Shown: positions 22,316-29,249 of the stretch, one piece after another
Numbering within the stretch: position 1 is the first letter of the stretch
Layout: each line of letters opens with the position of its first letter
From: CAZIUL01 sp964542475
GTDB lineage: Bacteria; Planctomycetota; B15-G4; CAYZWU01
Direction: 5' to 3'
Length of the DNA: 29,249 bases
NCBI GenBank assembly: GCA_964542475.1
Contig: CAZIUL010000053.1
Coordinates: 1 to 29,249 of the forward strand
The notes under the pieces: model-generated
The model's input: only the letters and a program-made list of their open reading frames with translations
What the model was told of the DNA's origin: nothing
Databases searched by the model: none
Position numbers and translations under genes: made by a program

Positions 22316-23413
22316 ATGACTTCCACGATGTACGATCTGCCCGAACCCTCGCCCGACTTCGATGCGTTCGAAGCGGTTCTTCTCGGGAAAATGGAACCTG
22401 AAAAGGCGCACATAGTCGAGCTCGGAATGGACCTCGAGGTTCAAAAAATCGTCACGGAGAAGTGCCTTGGCAGAAACTGGTTCCCGCCCGAGCACAAGGA
22501 CCGCGGCGCCCTGTTCGAGCAGCACGCGGCTGTCTACCATCGCCTGGGCTATGACTTCGTGCCCGCGTGGCCCGAGTGGCCGACCCACCCGCCTTCGAAG
22601 TCCCGCGTGACAAGGGACACCGCCGAGCTCGCCATCAGGGACCGCACCTGGGTGGAAGAGGGCTACGGGCTCATCACCTCCGAAAAGGAGTTCGACGCGT
22701 TCCCCTGGGACGACCTTCGCCACGACAACGCTCCCCTGGACATGATCTCCCCGCATCTGGCCAGGGGACAGAAGATGACCGCGGGATGCACGCTGTTCGA
22801 GCACGTGCTGGAAAGGCTGCTGGGTTACGAAGGGCTCTTTTACATGCTGCACGACAACGAGAAGCTCGCGGGCAGGGTCTTTCACGAATGGGGAAGCAGG
22901 GTCTTCGACTTTTACGAGTCCGCTGCCCGCCGCAGCGACGTGGGCGCGATCTTTCACGCGGATGACCTCGGGTTCAAGACCTCCACCATGATCTCGCCCG
23001 CAATGCTTGGAAAGCACGTTTTCCCCTGGTTCAAAAGGTTCGCCGGCCTTGCCCACAACGCGGGCAAGCCGTTTTTTTACCACTGCTGCGGGAACATATA
23101 CCCCGAGGTTATCGAGGATCTCATAGAAGAAGTGGGGATCGACGGGTACCACTCGTTCGAGGATGTGATCCTTTCCGTGACAGAGTTCAAGGCGCGCTAC
23201 GGAAAAAGGGTGGCCGCTCTCGGGGGCGTGGACATGGACAAGATGTCGCGCCTGGACGAGAAGGGTTTGAGAGCTTATGTCAAGGCGATCCTGGACGAGT
23301 GCGTGCCGGGCGGCAGGTTCGCGATCGGCGCCGGAAACACGGTGGCCAACTACATCCCGTTCGAGAACTACATGGCCATGCTGGATGAGGCGAGGCAATG
23401 GAGGGCTGCATGA
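22316..23413 (+). CDS. Uroporphyrinogen decarboxylase-family (MtaA/CmuA-like) protein
   Basis: 365 aa, about the length of UroD-fold proteins. The fold is indicated by FYHCCGNIYPEVIEDLIEEV (H256-C257-C258), IDGYHSFED and ALGGVDMDKM, and by GGRFAIGAGNTVANYIPFEN near the C-terminus. The His-x-Cys/Cys pair is characteristic of the zinc-dependent methyltransferase branch (MtaA, CmuA and relatives) rather than haem-pathway HemE. Many bacteria carry such proteins with unknown methyl donors, and no corrinoid-protein gene is present here, so a methyltransferase role is only possible. AAGGA lies 5 nt before the ATG, 25 nt after the sulfatase-fold stop. The stop codon overlaps the next ATG by 4 nt. Confidence 0.8.
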   Translation: MTSTMYDLPEPSPDFDAFEAVLLGKMEPEKAHIVELGMDLEVQKIVTEKCLGRNWFPPEHKDRGALFEQHAAVYHRLGYDFVPAWPEWPTHPPSKSRVTRDTAELAIRDRTWVEEGYGLITSEKEFDAFPWDDLRHDNAPLDMISPHLARGQKMTAGCTLFEHVLERLLGYEGLFYMLHDNEKLAGRVFHEWGSRVFDFYESAARRSDVGAIFHADDLGFKTSTMISPAMLGKHVFPWFKRFAGLAHNAGKPFFYHCCGNIYPEVIEDLIEEVGIDGYHSFEDVILSVTEFKARYGKRVAALGGVDMDKMSRLDEKGLRAYVKAILDECVPGGRFAIGAGNTVANYIPFENYMAMLDEARQWRAA

Positions 23414-24351
23414 AAACCGTATTCTACTATCATCCAATATTTCTCGAACACGAAACCGGCCCGCATCCGGAACAGCCCAAGCGGCTCGAGAAGATACTCT
23501 CCCTTCTGAAACAGAATAAGGGGGAAGAGTTCGCGCCGACCGCCCCGGGCAAGGCTGACATGGGATGTGTGCTGGCGGTCCACCAACAGGAGTACATCGA
23601 GAGCGTGGATGAGCTCTGCGCCGAAGGCGGCGGCTTCCTGGATGGCGACACTCCCGCGTGCGCGCGCTCGTTCGAGGCTGCGATGCACGCGGCAGGCGCG
23701 GTCGTCGAGGCCGCGGATGCGCTTGCGCAGAGCAAGGCAGGGGCAGCGTTCGCCCTGGTGCGCCCACCCGGCCACCACGCGCGGCCTGCCTCGGGCATGG
23801 GGTTCTGCCTGATAAACAACGTTGCCGTGGGCGCGGCGCACCTCTTGAAGAAGCACGACATGGAGCGCGTTCTCATCGTTGACTTCGATGTGCACCACGG
23901 AAACGGGACCCAGGAGATCTTCTACGAGGATCCGGCCGTGTTCTTCCTTTCAATGCACCGCTACCCGTTCTACCCGGGGACCGGCGGAGAAGACGAGGTC
24001 GGCAAAGGAGATGGCCGCGGAAAAACGCTCAACGTGCCCGTGCTCTACGATACCCCGCCGGAGAAGATCATGAGCTCGTTCAGATCCGCGCTGGAGCGGG
24101 CGGCCGCGGAGCACAAGCCCGGGATGATCCTCGTGTCAGCGGGGTTCGACGCTTACGCGGGCGATCCCATCGCCGGGCTCGGGCTTCAGCCGGAGCATTA
24201 CTTGAAAATCGGCGAAGCGATCAGGGCTGTTGCTGATGTGCAGTGCGAAGGAAAGGTTCTATCCACGCTCGAAGGAGGGTACTCTCTCACAGGCCTGCCT
24301 CTCTGCCTCGATGCATATGTTGACGGGATCGAAGGAGACCGAAAGGGATGA
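23410..24351 (+). CDS. Histone-deacetylase-fold zinc amidohydrolase (acetylpolyamine/AcuC-like)
   Basis: 313 aa from the ATG at 23410. That start has GGAGGG 4 nt upstream and forms an ATGA overlap with the previous stop; a further ATG four codons upstream has no such signal. The active site is complete: paired His122-His123 in RPPGHHA, zinc ligands Asp160 and His162 in DFDVHHGNGT and Asp247 in SAGFDAYAGD, and Tyr291 in EGGYS. The family deacetylates acetyl-lysine, acetylated polyamines or other N-acetyl amines in the cytoplasm. An N-acetyl sugar or amine substrate would suit the glycan-related neighbours, but this is conjecture. The stop overlaps the next gene's ATG (ATGA). Confidence 0.92.
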   Translation: MKTVFYYHPIFLEHETGPHPEQPKRLEKILSLLKQNKGEEFAPTAPGKADMGCVLAVHQQEYIESVDELCAEGGGFLDGDTPACARSFEAAMHAAGAVVEAADALAQSKAGAAFALVRPPGHHARPASGMGFCLINNVAVGAAHLLKKHDMERVLIVDFDVHHGNGTQEIFYEDPAVFFLSMHRYPFYPGTGGEDEVGKGDGRGKTLNVPVLYDTPPEKIMSSFRSALERAAAEHKPGMILVSAGFDAYAGDPIAGLGLQPEHYLKIGEAIRAVADVQCEGKVLSTLEGGYSLTGLPLCLDAYVDGIEGDRKG

Positions 24352-26594
24352 TGATGATCAAGAAGCCGACCCTCCCCTGCCGTGTTCCCATACTGGCAGC
24401 CCTTTTGATCCTGGCCTGCGCTTCCTTTGCCCGAGCGGAAAACAGGGATCTAGAAGAGCTGCTCAACGGGGTGCGCGAGATCGCAAAGCCAGGTGTTCCG
24501 GGTCCGTTTGCGGTGTTCGGACAGGACGCTTTCGCGGTGGCAACCGGCACGACAGGCTCGGGAACGCTTCACGCGGTTGTGGCAGCGGCCCGCTACGGAA
24601 GGGGCCGGGCGGTCGCGTTCGGCCACACGGGCTATTTCGGAGCGCTGAACACCGGCCAGACAGGGCAGCTCCTTTTCAACGCGCTCAGGTGGACAGCGAA
24701 GGGGAAAAAAAAGCCGCGCATCGGGCTGATGAAAGCGGGCTTGCCTCTCGCTTTTCTCAAGGAGCACGGGCTCGAGGCGGCTCCCGTGCCCGCGCAGGAC
24801 AAGGAAAAACCGCGCGCCATCCACGGCTTCGACGTCGTGCTTGCCGGAACCCACGGCCTTGGAAGCGATGACATAGATGACCTTGACTCCTTCGTGCGAA
24901 AGGGCGGGGGCATGATAGTGGCGGGCCTCGGCTGGGGATGGCAGCAGCTCAACCCTGAAAAGGAGCTCGTGCTCGACCACCCGGGCAACCGGCTTCTCGC
25001 GCCGATGGGCATGGTTTACGCGGACGGGTACCTGAACCGGATCGATGTGGTGAACGATCCCGTGGACGAAAATGTGTTGGAGCTATGCCACGCGGGACAG
25101 CTCCTCGAGAAGCTGGATGAGATCGAGGCCCTGCCTGACAAGGACCGTTCACAGGTGTGCGCCGTGCTCATCCACGCGATCCGCGCAATCCCGCCCGATG
25201 ACCGCATCTTCCTTCCCGATGTCGAACAGATGCTGAACAGCTGCACGAAAAAAGCTCCCACGAGCGATGCCCCGCTTGCAGCGAACGATATGCTGTCGAG
25301 GATCGCCTTGATTCTCGAGCACGAAAGATCAAAAGACCTGCCCCCGGACCGGATCGATCCGGCCCTGAGCGCAGCCGTGTTTCCGGGCGAGGCCGGCCCC
25401 GGCGCCCGGCGCGTCCTCGATTCCGTGGATGTTGATCTGGCAATCCACGGCTGGACCGGGACCGGGCTCTACGCGCTTGCGGGATGCGCCATCACAGTGG
25501 AAACCCCGGAAGAGATCCTCGACAAGGGTCTATGGGTCCGGATCGGCTGTCACAGCGACACTCTCTGGAACAAAAGCTCGTGGTCGCGCCACCCGGATGT
25601 GTGCGTGCGCGCCCCGCTCGACAAAAACAAGATCAAGATAGCGAGCCCGCACGGCGGACTGGTATACATCGAGGTTCCGAACACGCTCTGGAGGGGAGTG
25701 TACAAGATCAAGCTCCGCCGCTGCATCAGGGCCCCGAATTTCGTGCTCGATGAGACCAGCACATCGGACTGGCAAAAGAAGCTCCGCGATCTTCCCGCAC
25801 CGTGGGCCGAGCTCGAGACATCGAAAATAATACTAACCGTCCCGTCCGAGCACATAAGATCGCTGGATGACCCCGAGTCGACGCTCAGGCTGTGGGACCG
25901 GGTGCTTGACTGCTACGCCGAGCTCGGGGCCAGGCCGCTGCCCGCGAGGCCCGAGCGCATGGTGTGCGATGTCCAGATAAGCGCGGGCTACATGCACTCG
26001 GGCTACCCGATCATGATGCACCTCGACGCGGCGCCTGTCGTGGTGAACGAAGACACGCTTCTCAACATGAAGCACGGCGGCGTGTGGGGGCTTTTTCACG
26101 AGCTCGGGCACAACCATCAGCAGGCAGGCTGGACTTTTGACGGCGCGGTGGAGGTCACGTGCAACCTGTTCACCCTTTATGTGCTCGACAAGATCCTCGG
26201 CATAACTCCCATCGAAAGCGAGCAGATGCGCGGGGTGCTGCCCAGGGTAAAGAAGCGCCTCGCAGGGGAGGGGGACACCTCCTTTGCCGCGTGGAAGAGG
26301 GACCCTTTCCTAGCGCTCTACATGTATGTCCAGCTCCAGCACGAGTTCGGCTGGGAGCTCTTCACGAAAACATTCGCCGAATACCTCGACCTGCCCCCGG
26401 GCAAGCGACCGAAAAACGATGATGAAAAACGCGACCAGTGGCTCGTGCGCCTGTCAAAAACAGCGGGCAGGAACCTCGGGCCGTTCTTCGAGGCCTGGGG
26501 AGTGCCCACATCGGATGAGGCGCGCGCATCGATCGAGGAGCTTGAGGAGTGGATGCCCGAGATGATTAAACAGAAACACACGGGCGGGAACTGA
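24348..26594 (+). CDS. Secreted M60 (enhancin-type/TCAF-like) zinc metallopeptidase
   Basis: 748 aa. AGGAGA 9 nt upstream and the ATGA overlap support 24348, though three ATGs stand in a row. A signal peptide covers about 1-30 (AALLILACASFARA). Residues about 35-250 form an amidotransferase/ThuA-like domain (GRAVAFGHTGYFG; DVVLAGTHGL; GGGMIVAGLGWG), as precedes the peptidase in animal TCAF proteins. From about 345 the M60 domain begins (DLAIHGWTGTGLYALAG). The gluzincin motif is H584-E585-L-G-H588, with the third ligand Glu602 in WTFDGAVEVTCN. Known M60 enzymes cleave mucin-type, O-glycosylated proteins and nudix-like enhancins attack insect mucin, so an extracellular glycoprotease is the best guess. 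It shares an operon with sugar-salvage genes. Confidence 0.9.
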   Translation: MMMIKKPTLPCRVPILAALLILACASFARAENRDLEELLNGVREIAKPGVPGPFAVFGQDAFAVATGTTGSGTLHAVVAAARYGRGRAVAFGHTGYFGALNTGQTGQLLFNALRWTAKGKKKPRIGLMKAGLPLAFLKEHGLEAAPVPAQDKEKPRAIHGFDVVLAGTHGLGSDDIDDLDSFVRKGGGMIVAGLGWGWQQLNPEKELVLDHPGNRLLAPMGMVYADGYLNRIDVVNDPVDENVLELCHAGQLLEKLDEIEALPDKDRSQVCAVLIHAIRAIPPDDRIFLPDVEQMLNSCTKKAPTSDAPLAANDMLSRIALILEHERSKDLPPDRIDPALSAAVFPGEAGPGARRVLDSVDVDLAIHGWTGTGLYALAGCAITVETPEEILDKGLWVRIGCHSDTLWNKSSWSRHPDVCVRAPLDKNKIKIASPHGGLVYIEVPNTLWRGVYKIKLRRCIRAPNFVLDETSTSDWQKKLRDLPAPWAELETSKIILTVPSEHIRSLDDPESTLRLWDRVLDCYAELGARPLPARPERMVCDVQISAGYMHSGYPIMMHLDAAPVVVNEDTLLNMKHGGVWGLFHELGHNHQQAGWTFDGAVEVTCNLFTLYVLDKILGITPIESEQMRGVLPRVKKRLAGEGDTSFAAWKRDPFLALYMYVQLQHEFGWELFTKTFAEYLDLPPGKRPKNDDEKRDQWLVRLSKTAGRNLGPFFEAWGVPTSDEARASIEELEEWMPEMIKQKHTGGN

Positions 26595-26608
26595 AAGGAA
26601 CAACAAGC

Positions 26609-27643
26609 ATGACCTGGGAAGAGAGATGGCACCCTTTGCGCGAGGAGTGGGTGATAATCGCCGCGCACCGACAGGACAGGCCGTGGTCCGGCAAGCGCGT
26701 TGCGGGCGGGCCGGGCGAGCTTCCCGAGTACGACCCCGACTGCTACCTGTGTCCCGGCAACACGCGCGTGATGGGCCGCAGCAATCCTCGCTACGAACAG
26801 ATCTTCTGCTTTGACAACGACCACCCATGCGTGGGCGATGATGCTCCGACCGACCTGGATGCGGCACCCGGTATGTACTCAAACCGTCCCGCCCGCGGTA
26901 TAGCCCGGGTGCTCTGCTACACTCCCAGGCATGACCTGTCTCTTTCCCGCCTTGGCGACGAGGAGGTGGAGAAGGTGATAAAGGCGTGGGCTGACCAGTA
27001 CGATGACCTGGGGCAACGCGACAGGATCTCCCACGTCCTCATCTTCGAGAACCGCGGCGACGTGGTGGGCACCTCCAACCCGCACCCCCACTGCCAGATC
27101 TACGCGACCAACTTTGTCTTCAAGACCATCGAGACCGAGGCCCGCGTGTGCTCCAGGCACCTGGAAAAAACAGGGCGCGTTCTTTTTCAGAGCATAATCG
27201 CGTCGGAAAAGGAGGACGGCAGGCGGATCATCTGCGAGAACAGCACAGCCATCGCGTTCGTGCCGTACTTTGCCAGGTACGCCTACGAGGTGTATGTGGC
27301 GCCAAAGGCCGCTCACGAAAGCGCGGCATCTCTTTGCGCTGCAGAGCGCATCGATCTAGCGCGCGTGCTTAAAACGGTTCTCGTGAAGCTCGACAACCTC
27401 TGGCACATGCCGCACCCGTACGTGATGCCGCTTCACCAGGCGCCCACAGCAGGCAGGCACGAGGGGTTTCATTTCCACATCGAGATCCACCCCCCGCTGA
27501 GGAAGCCGAACCTCCTCAAATACCTGGCAGGGCCTGAAATCGGCGGGGGCAACTTTTTGAGCGACACGTCCCCGGAGGAAAAAGCCGCCGAGATCCGCGG
27601 CATGCCCGACGTGCACCACGCTCATGTGGAGGAGGGGAAATAG
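26609..27643 (+). CDS. Galactose-1-phosphate uridylyltransferase
   Basis: 344 aa, the standard GalT length. It starts MTWEERWHPLREEWVIIAAHR as in the family. Zinc-site cysteines are at 45 and 48 (CYLC). The active-site triad is H159-P160-H161 in NPHPHCQIYA, with His161 the uridylylated nucleophile. The C-terminal half has PYVMPLHQAP, GFHFHIEIHPPLRKPN and GNFLSDTSPEEKAAEIR. The reaction exchanges UMP between UDP-glucose and galactose-1-phosphate, or a related sugar-1-phosphate. AAGGA is 9 nt upstream, 14 nt after the M60 stop. The following kinase begins at the base after its stop codon, so both steps of the pathway are coupled. Confidence 0.95.
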   Translation: MTWEERWHPLREEWVIIAAHRQDRPWSGKRVAGGPGELPEYDPDCYLCPGNTRVMGRSNPRYEQIFCFDNDHPCVGDDAPTDLDAAPGMYSNRPARGIARVLCYTPRHDLSLSRLGDEEVEKVIKAWADQYDDLGQRDRISHVLIFENRGDVVGTSNPHPHCQIYATNFVFKTIETEARVCSRHLEKTGRVLFQSIIASEKEDGRRIICENSTAIAFVPYFARYAYEVYVAPKAAHESAASLCAAERIDLARVLKTVLVKLDNLWHMPHPYVMPLHQAPTAGRHEGFHFHIEIHPPLRKPNLLKYLAGPEIGGGNFLSDTSPEEKAAEIRGMPDVHHAHVEEGK

Positions 27644-29119
27644 GTGTTCGAGATCGAACCGGAAAAAGCCGAGCGGTTCAGCGATGCAGGGGAGTTCGTG
27701 GAAACGCTGAACACCCTGCACAAGAACCCAGTGCCACAGGCGCGCGACATCTTCAGCGCAAAAAGCGGTCTGCACATTTGCCGCGCGCCGGGCAGGCTCG
27801 ATGTGATGGGAGGGATCGCCGACTACTCGGGCTCGCTGGTGCTCGAGCTTCCCACGCGCGAGGCGACCTTTGCGGCAATCGAGCGCGATCCTGAGCGCAA
27901 GTTGACAATTGTGAGCCTCGACGCAGCGGGAGGCGGAACCGCGCGCGCGTTCGACATGCCTCTTGCCGATTTCGAGGAGCACGGAAAACCGGTCGAGTAC
28001 GAGCGTGCGCGCGAGCGGTTCGAACGCGACCCGGACACGCACTGGGCCTCCTATGCGGCCGGGGCTTTCCTCGTTCTCATGCGCGAAAAGAGCATGCGGT
28101 TTCATGAAGGGGCGCGCATTCTCATCAGCTCCAGCGTGCCCGAGGCAAAAGGGGTGGGCTCGTCAGCCGCTCTGGAGGTCGCCGTGATGCAGGCCGCGTG
28201 CGCCGCGTTCGATGTAAGGTTGACCCCGCTTGAGACCGCGCTACTGTGCCGGAAGGTGGAGAACCTGGTGGCGGGCGCCCCGTGCGGGATCATGGACCAG
28301 ATGACGGTAACGCTGGGAGAGTCGCACCGCCTGCTCCCCATCCTCTGCCAACCGGCCGTTGCGCATGACACGGTTTCCATACCTGAAGGAGTAGCGTTCT
28401 TCGGGCTTGACTCCGGAATCCGCCACCGGGTCTCCGGCGCTGACTACGGCTCGGTCCGCACAGGGGCTTTCATGGGGTACAGGATCATCGCCCACAAGGA
28501 AGGCTTTTCAGTGAAACAGGCAAAGGAGGGCAAAGGCGCGCTCGATATCGATGACCCGCTCTACAAGGGATACCTTGCCAACATCGATCCCTCGGTGTTC
28601 GAGGGTTCTCATGCGAAACGCCTGCCCGAACGGATCGAGGGCAAGGCGTTTCTTGACATGTACGGAGGCATCACCGACCAGGTCACCCGTGTCGATCCCG
28701 GCACAAGCTACGCCATCCGCTTTCCAACAGCCCACCCCGTGTACGAGAACTCCCGCGTTCATTCCTTTGCCCGGCTCCTGGCTGCAACGCATCTCAATGA
28801 TCAACAGCTCGATCGGATGGGCGAGCTCATGTACCGGTCGCACGCAAGCTACTCATCGTGCGGGCTCGGCTCCGCAGGCACTGACCTTCTTGTCGAACTC
28901 GTCCGCGCCCTGGGCCCGGAGCGCGGGCTTTACGGGGCCAAGATAACAGGCGGCGGGAGCGGCGGCACAGTTGCGGTGCTGGGCAGATCCGGAGCAAAAG
29001 GGGCGATCGAAGAGGTTGCGGAGGAGTATGAAAGAAAAACCGGACACAGTCCGTACATCTTCTCGGGCTCCTCCCCTGGCGCATCGCGCTTCGGATGCAT
29101 GAAGCTTAACTCGAGTTGA
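27644..29119 (+). CDS. GHMP sugar kinase closest in motifs to plant L-arabinokinase (galactokinase superfamily)
   Basis: 491 aa, with a GTG start placed by GGAGGAGGGG at 27628-27637 directly upstream. The sugar-binding motif is GRLDVMGGIADYSG (50-63), not the galactokinase GRVNLIGEHTDYNG: Glu and His are lost, Asp60 kept. From memory this matches the kinase half of plant ARA1 L-arabinokinase, as do VENLVAGAPCGIMDQM (catalytic Asp218), LDSGIRHRVSGADYGSVR and SYSSCGLGSAGTD. The ATP loop is AKGVGSSAA (168-176), and the third motif is GAKITGGGSGGTV. It phosphorylates a sugar at C1, perhaps L-arabinose or galactose; coupling to GalT favours galactose or a similar hexose. The stop codon (29117-29119) falls inside the first bases of the R1 repeat. 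No glycosyltransferase half is present, unlike the plant protein. Confidence 0.85.
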   Translation: MFEIEPEKAERFSDAGEFVETLNTLHKNPVPQARDIFSAKSGLHICRAPGRLDVMGGIADYSGSLVLELPTREATFAAIERDPERKLTIVSLDAAGGGTARAFDMPLADFEEHGKPVEYERARERFERDPDTHWASYAAGAFLVLMREKSMRFHEGARILISSSVPEAKGVGSSAALEVAVMQAACAAFDVRLTPLETALLCRKVENLVAGAPCGIMDQMTVTLGESHRLLPILCQPAVAHDTVSIPEGVAFFGLDSGIRHRVSGADYGSVRTGAFMGYRIIAHKEGFSVKQAKEGKGALDIDDPLYKGYLANIDPSVFEGSHAKRLPERIEGKAFLDMYGGITDQVTRVDPGTSYAIRFPTAHPVYENSRVHSFARLLAATHLNDQQLDRMGELMYRSHASYSSCGLGSAGTDLLVELVRALGPERGLYGAKITGGGSGGTVAVLGRSGAKGAIEEVAEEYERKTGHSPYIFSGSSPGASRFGCMKLNSS

Positions 29120-29249
29120 ACAATGGAGGGCGCCGCTTTGTCGGCGCCGGAAACGAAGAGGCGGCAAGGGACTGCCGCCCTCCAGAAGAAACGGCACATA
29201 CCGCTTGAACAATGGAGGGCGCCGCTTTGTCGGCGCCGGAAACGAAGAG
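29116..29249. repeat. 89-bp tandem repeat array (family R1), right-end variant
   Basis: One full 89-bp unit (29116-29204) and part of a second run into the window edge. Compared with the left array the first hairpin is GGCGCCG-CTTTGT-CGGCGCC: both stem positions changed together. The second is GGCGGCA-AGGGAC-TGCCGCC, with only a loop change. The repeat begins TTGAAC and provides the TGA stop of the kinase gene. Confidence 0.92.

Noticed and set aside
22304..23767. Long minus-strand open frame (487 codons) opposite the UroD-like and HDAC-fold genes
   Set aside because: It is antisense to two genes with complete catalytic motifs, is rich in Arg/His/Pro/Val as expected of a G+C-rich shadow frame, and has no recognisable domain.

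Overview
The window looks like a high-G+C, Gram-negative, probably planctomycete-like (Planctomycetota or a related PVC/FCB-type lineage) chromosome fragment. This is inference from gene content: a secreted HEAT-repeat protein with a WW-rich C-terminal tail, a lipoprotein of the sulfatase fold, an ECF-type sigma operon feeding a huge beta-sandwich surface protein, an M60 peptidase and a PMP-like beta-helix protein. No rRNA, tRNA, CRISPR, phage or transposase gene was found. Both ends of the window lie inside the same 89-bp tandem repeat family, so this may be a whole contig broken at repeats.

Layout. 1-303: 89-bp tandem repeats, then a promoter. 304-1737 (+): secreted beta-helix protein. 1738-1893: repeat remnants. 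1894-20814: a long run of minus-strand genes. In transcription order these are a fumarylacetoacetase-fold hydrolase and an Xaa-Pro aminopeptidase; a secreted deiminase; a four-gene sigma / anti-sigma / small membrane protein / giant carboxypeptidase-regulatory-like protein operon; then HEAT protein, SixA phosphatase, Cu/Zn-type permease, L-serine dehydratase and a dipeptidyl-peptidase IV-like enzyme. 20815-20979: divergent intergenic region with three palindromes. 20980-29119 (+): a compact six-gene operon of sulfatase-fold lipoprotein, UroD-like protein, HDAC-fold deacetylase, M60 metallopeptidase, galactose-1-phosphate uridylyltransferase and an L-arabinokinase-like sugar kinase. 29116-29249: the 89-bp repeat again.

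How the genes may work together (inference). The M60 peptidase family includes mucin-type glycoproteases. The DPP-IV-like enzyme and aminopeptidase P act on Xaa-Pro bonds, serine dehydratase takes serine to pyruvate, and the kinase/GalT pair handles a released sugar. Together this resembles use of proline/serine-rich glycoprotein. The sigma operon looks like an envelope-signalling unit in which the usual one-piece anti-sigma factor is split over three proteins.

The most unusual non-coding content is (i) a 124-bp structured element present twice, each time immediately upstream of a ribosome-binding site; (ii) the 89-bp repeat, whose hairpin shows a compensatory base-pair change between the two ends; (iii) several repeat families packed together and abutting, or even supplying, stop codons; and (iv) an AT-rich island (about 10.5-13.8 kb) whose edges fall inside open reading frames.
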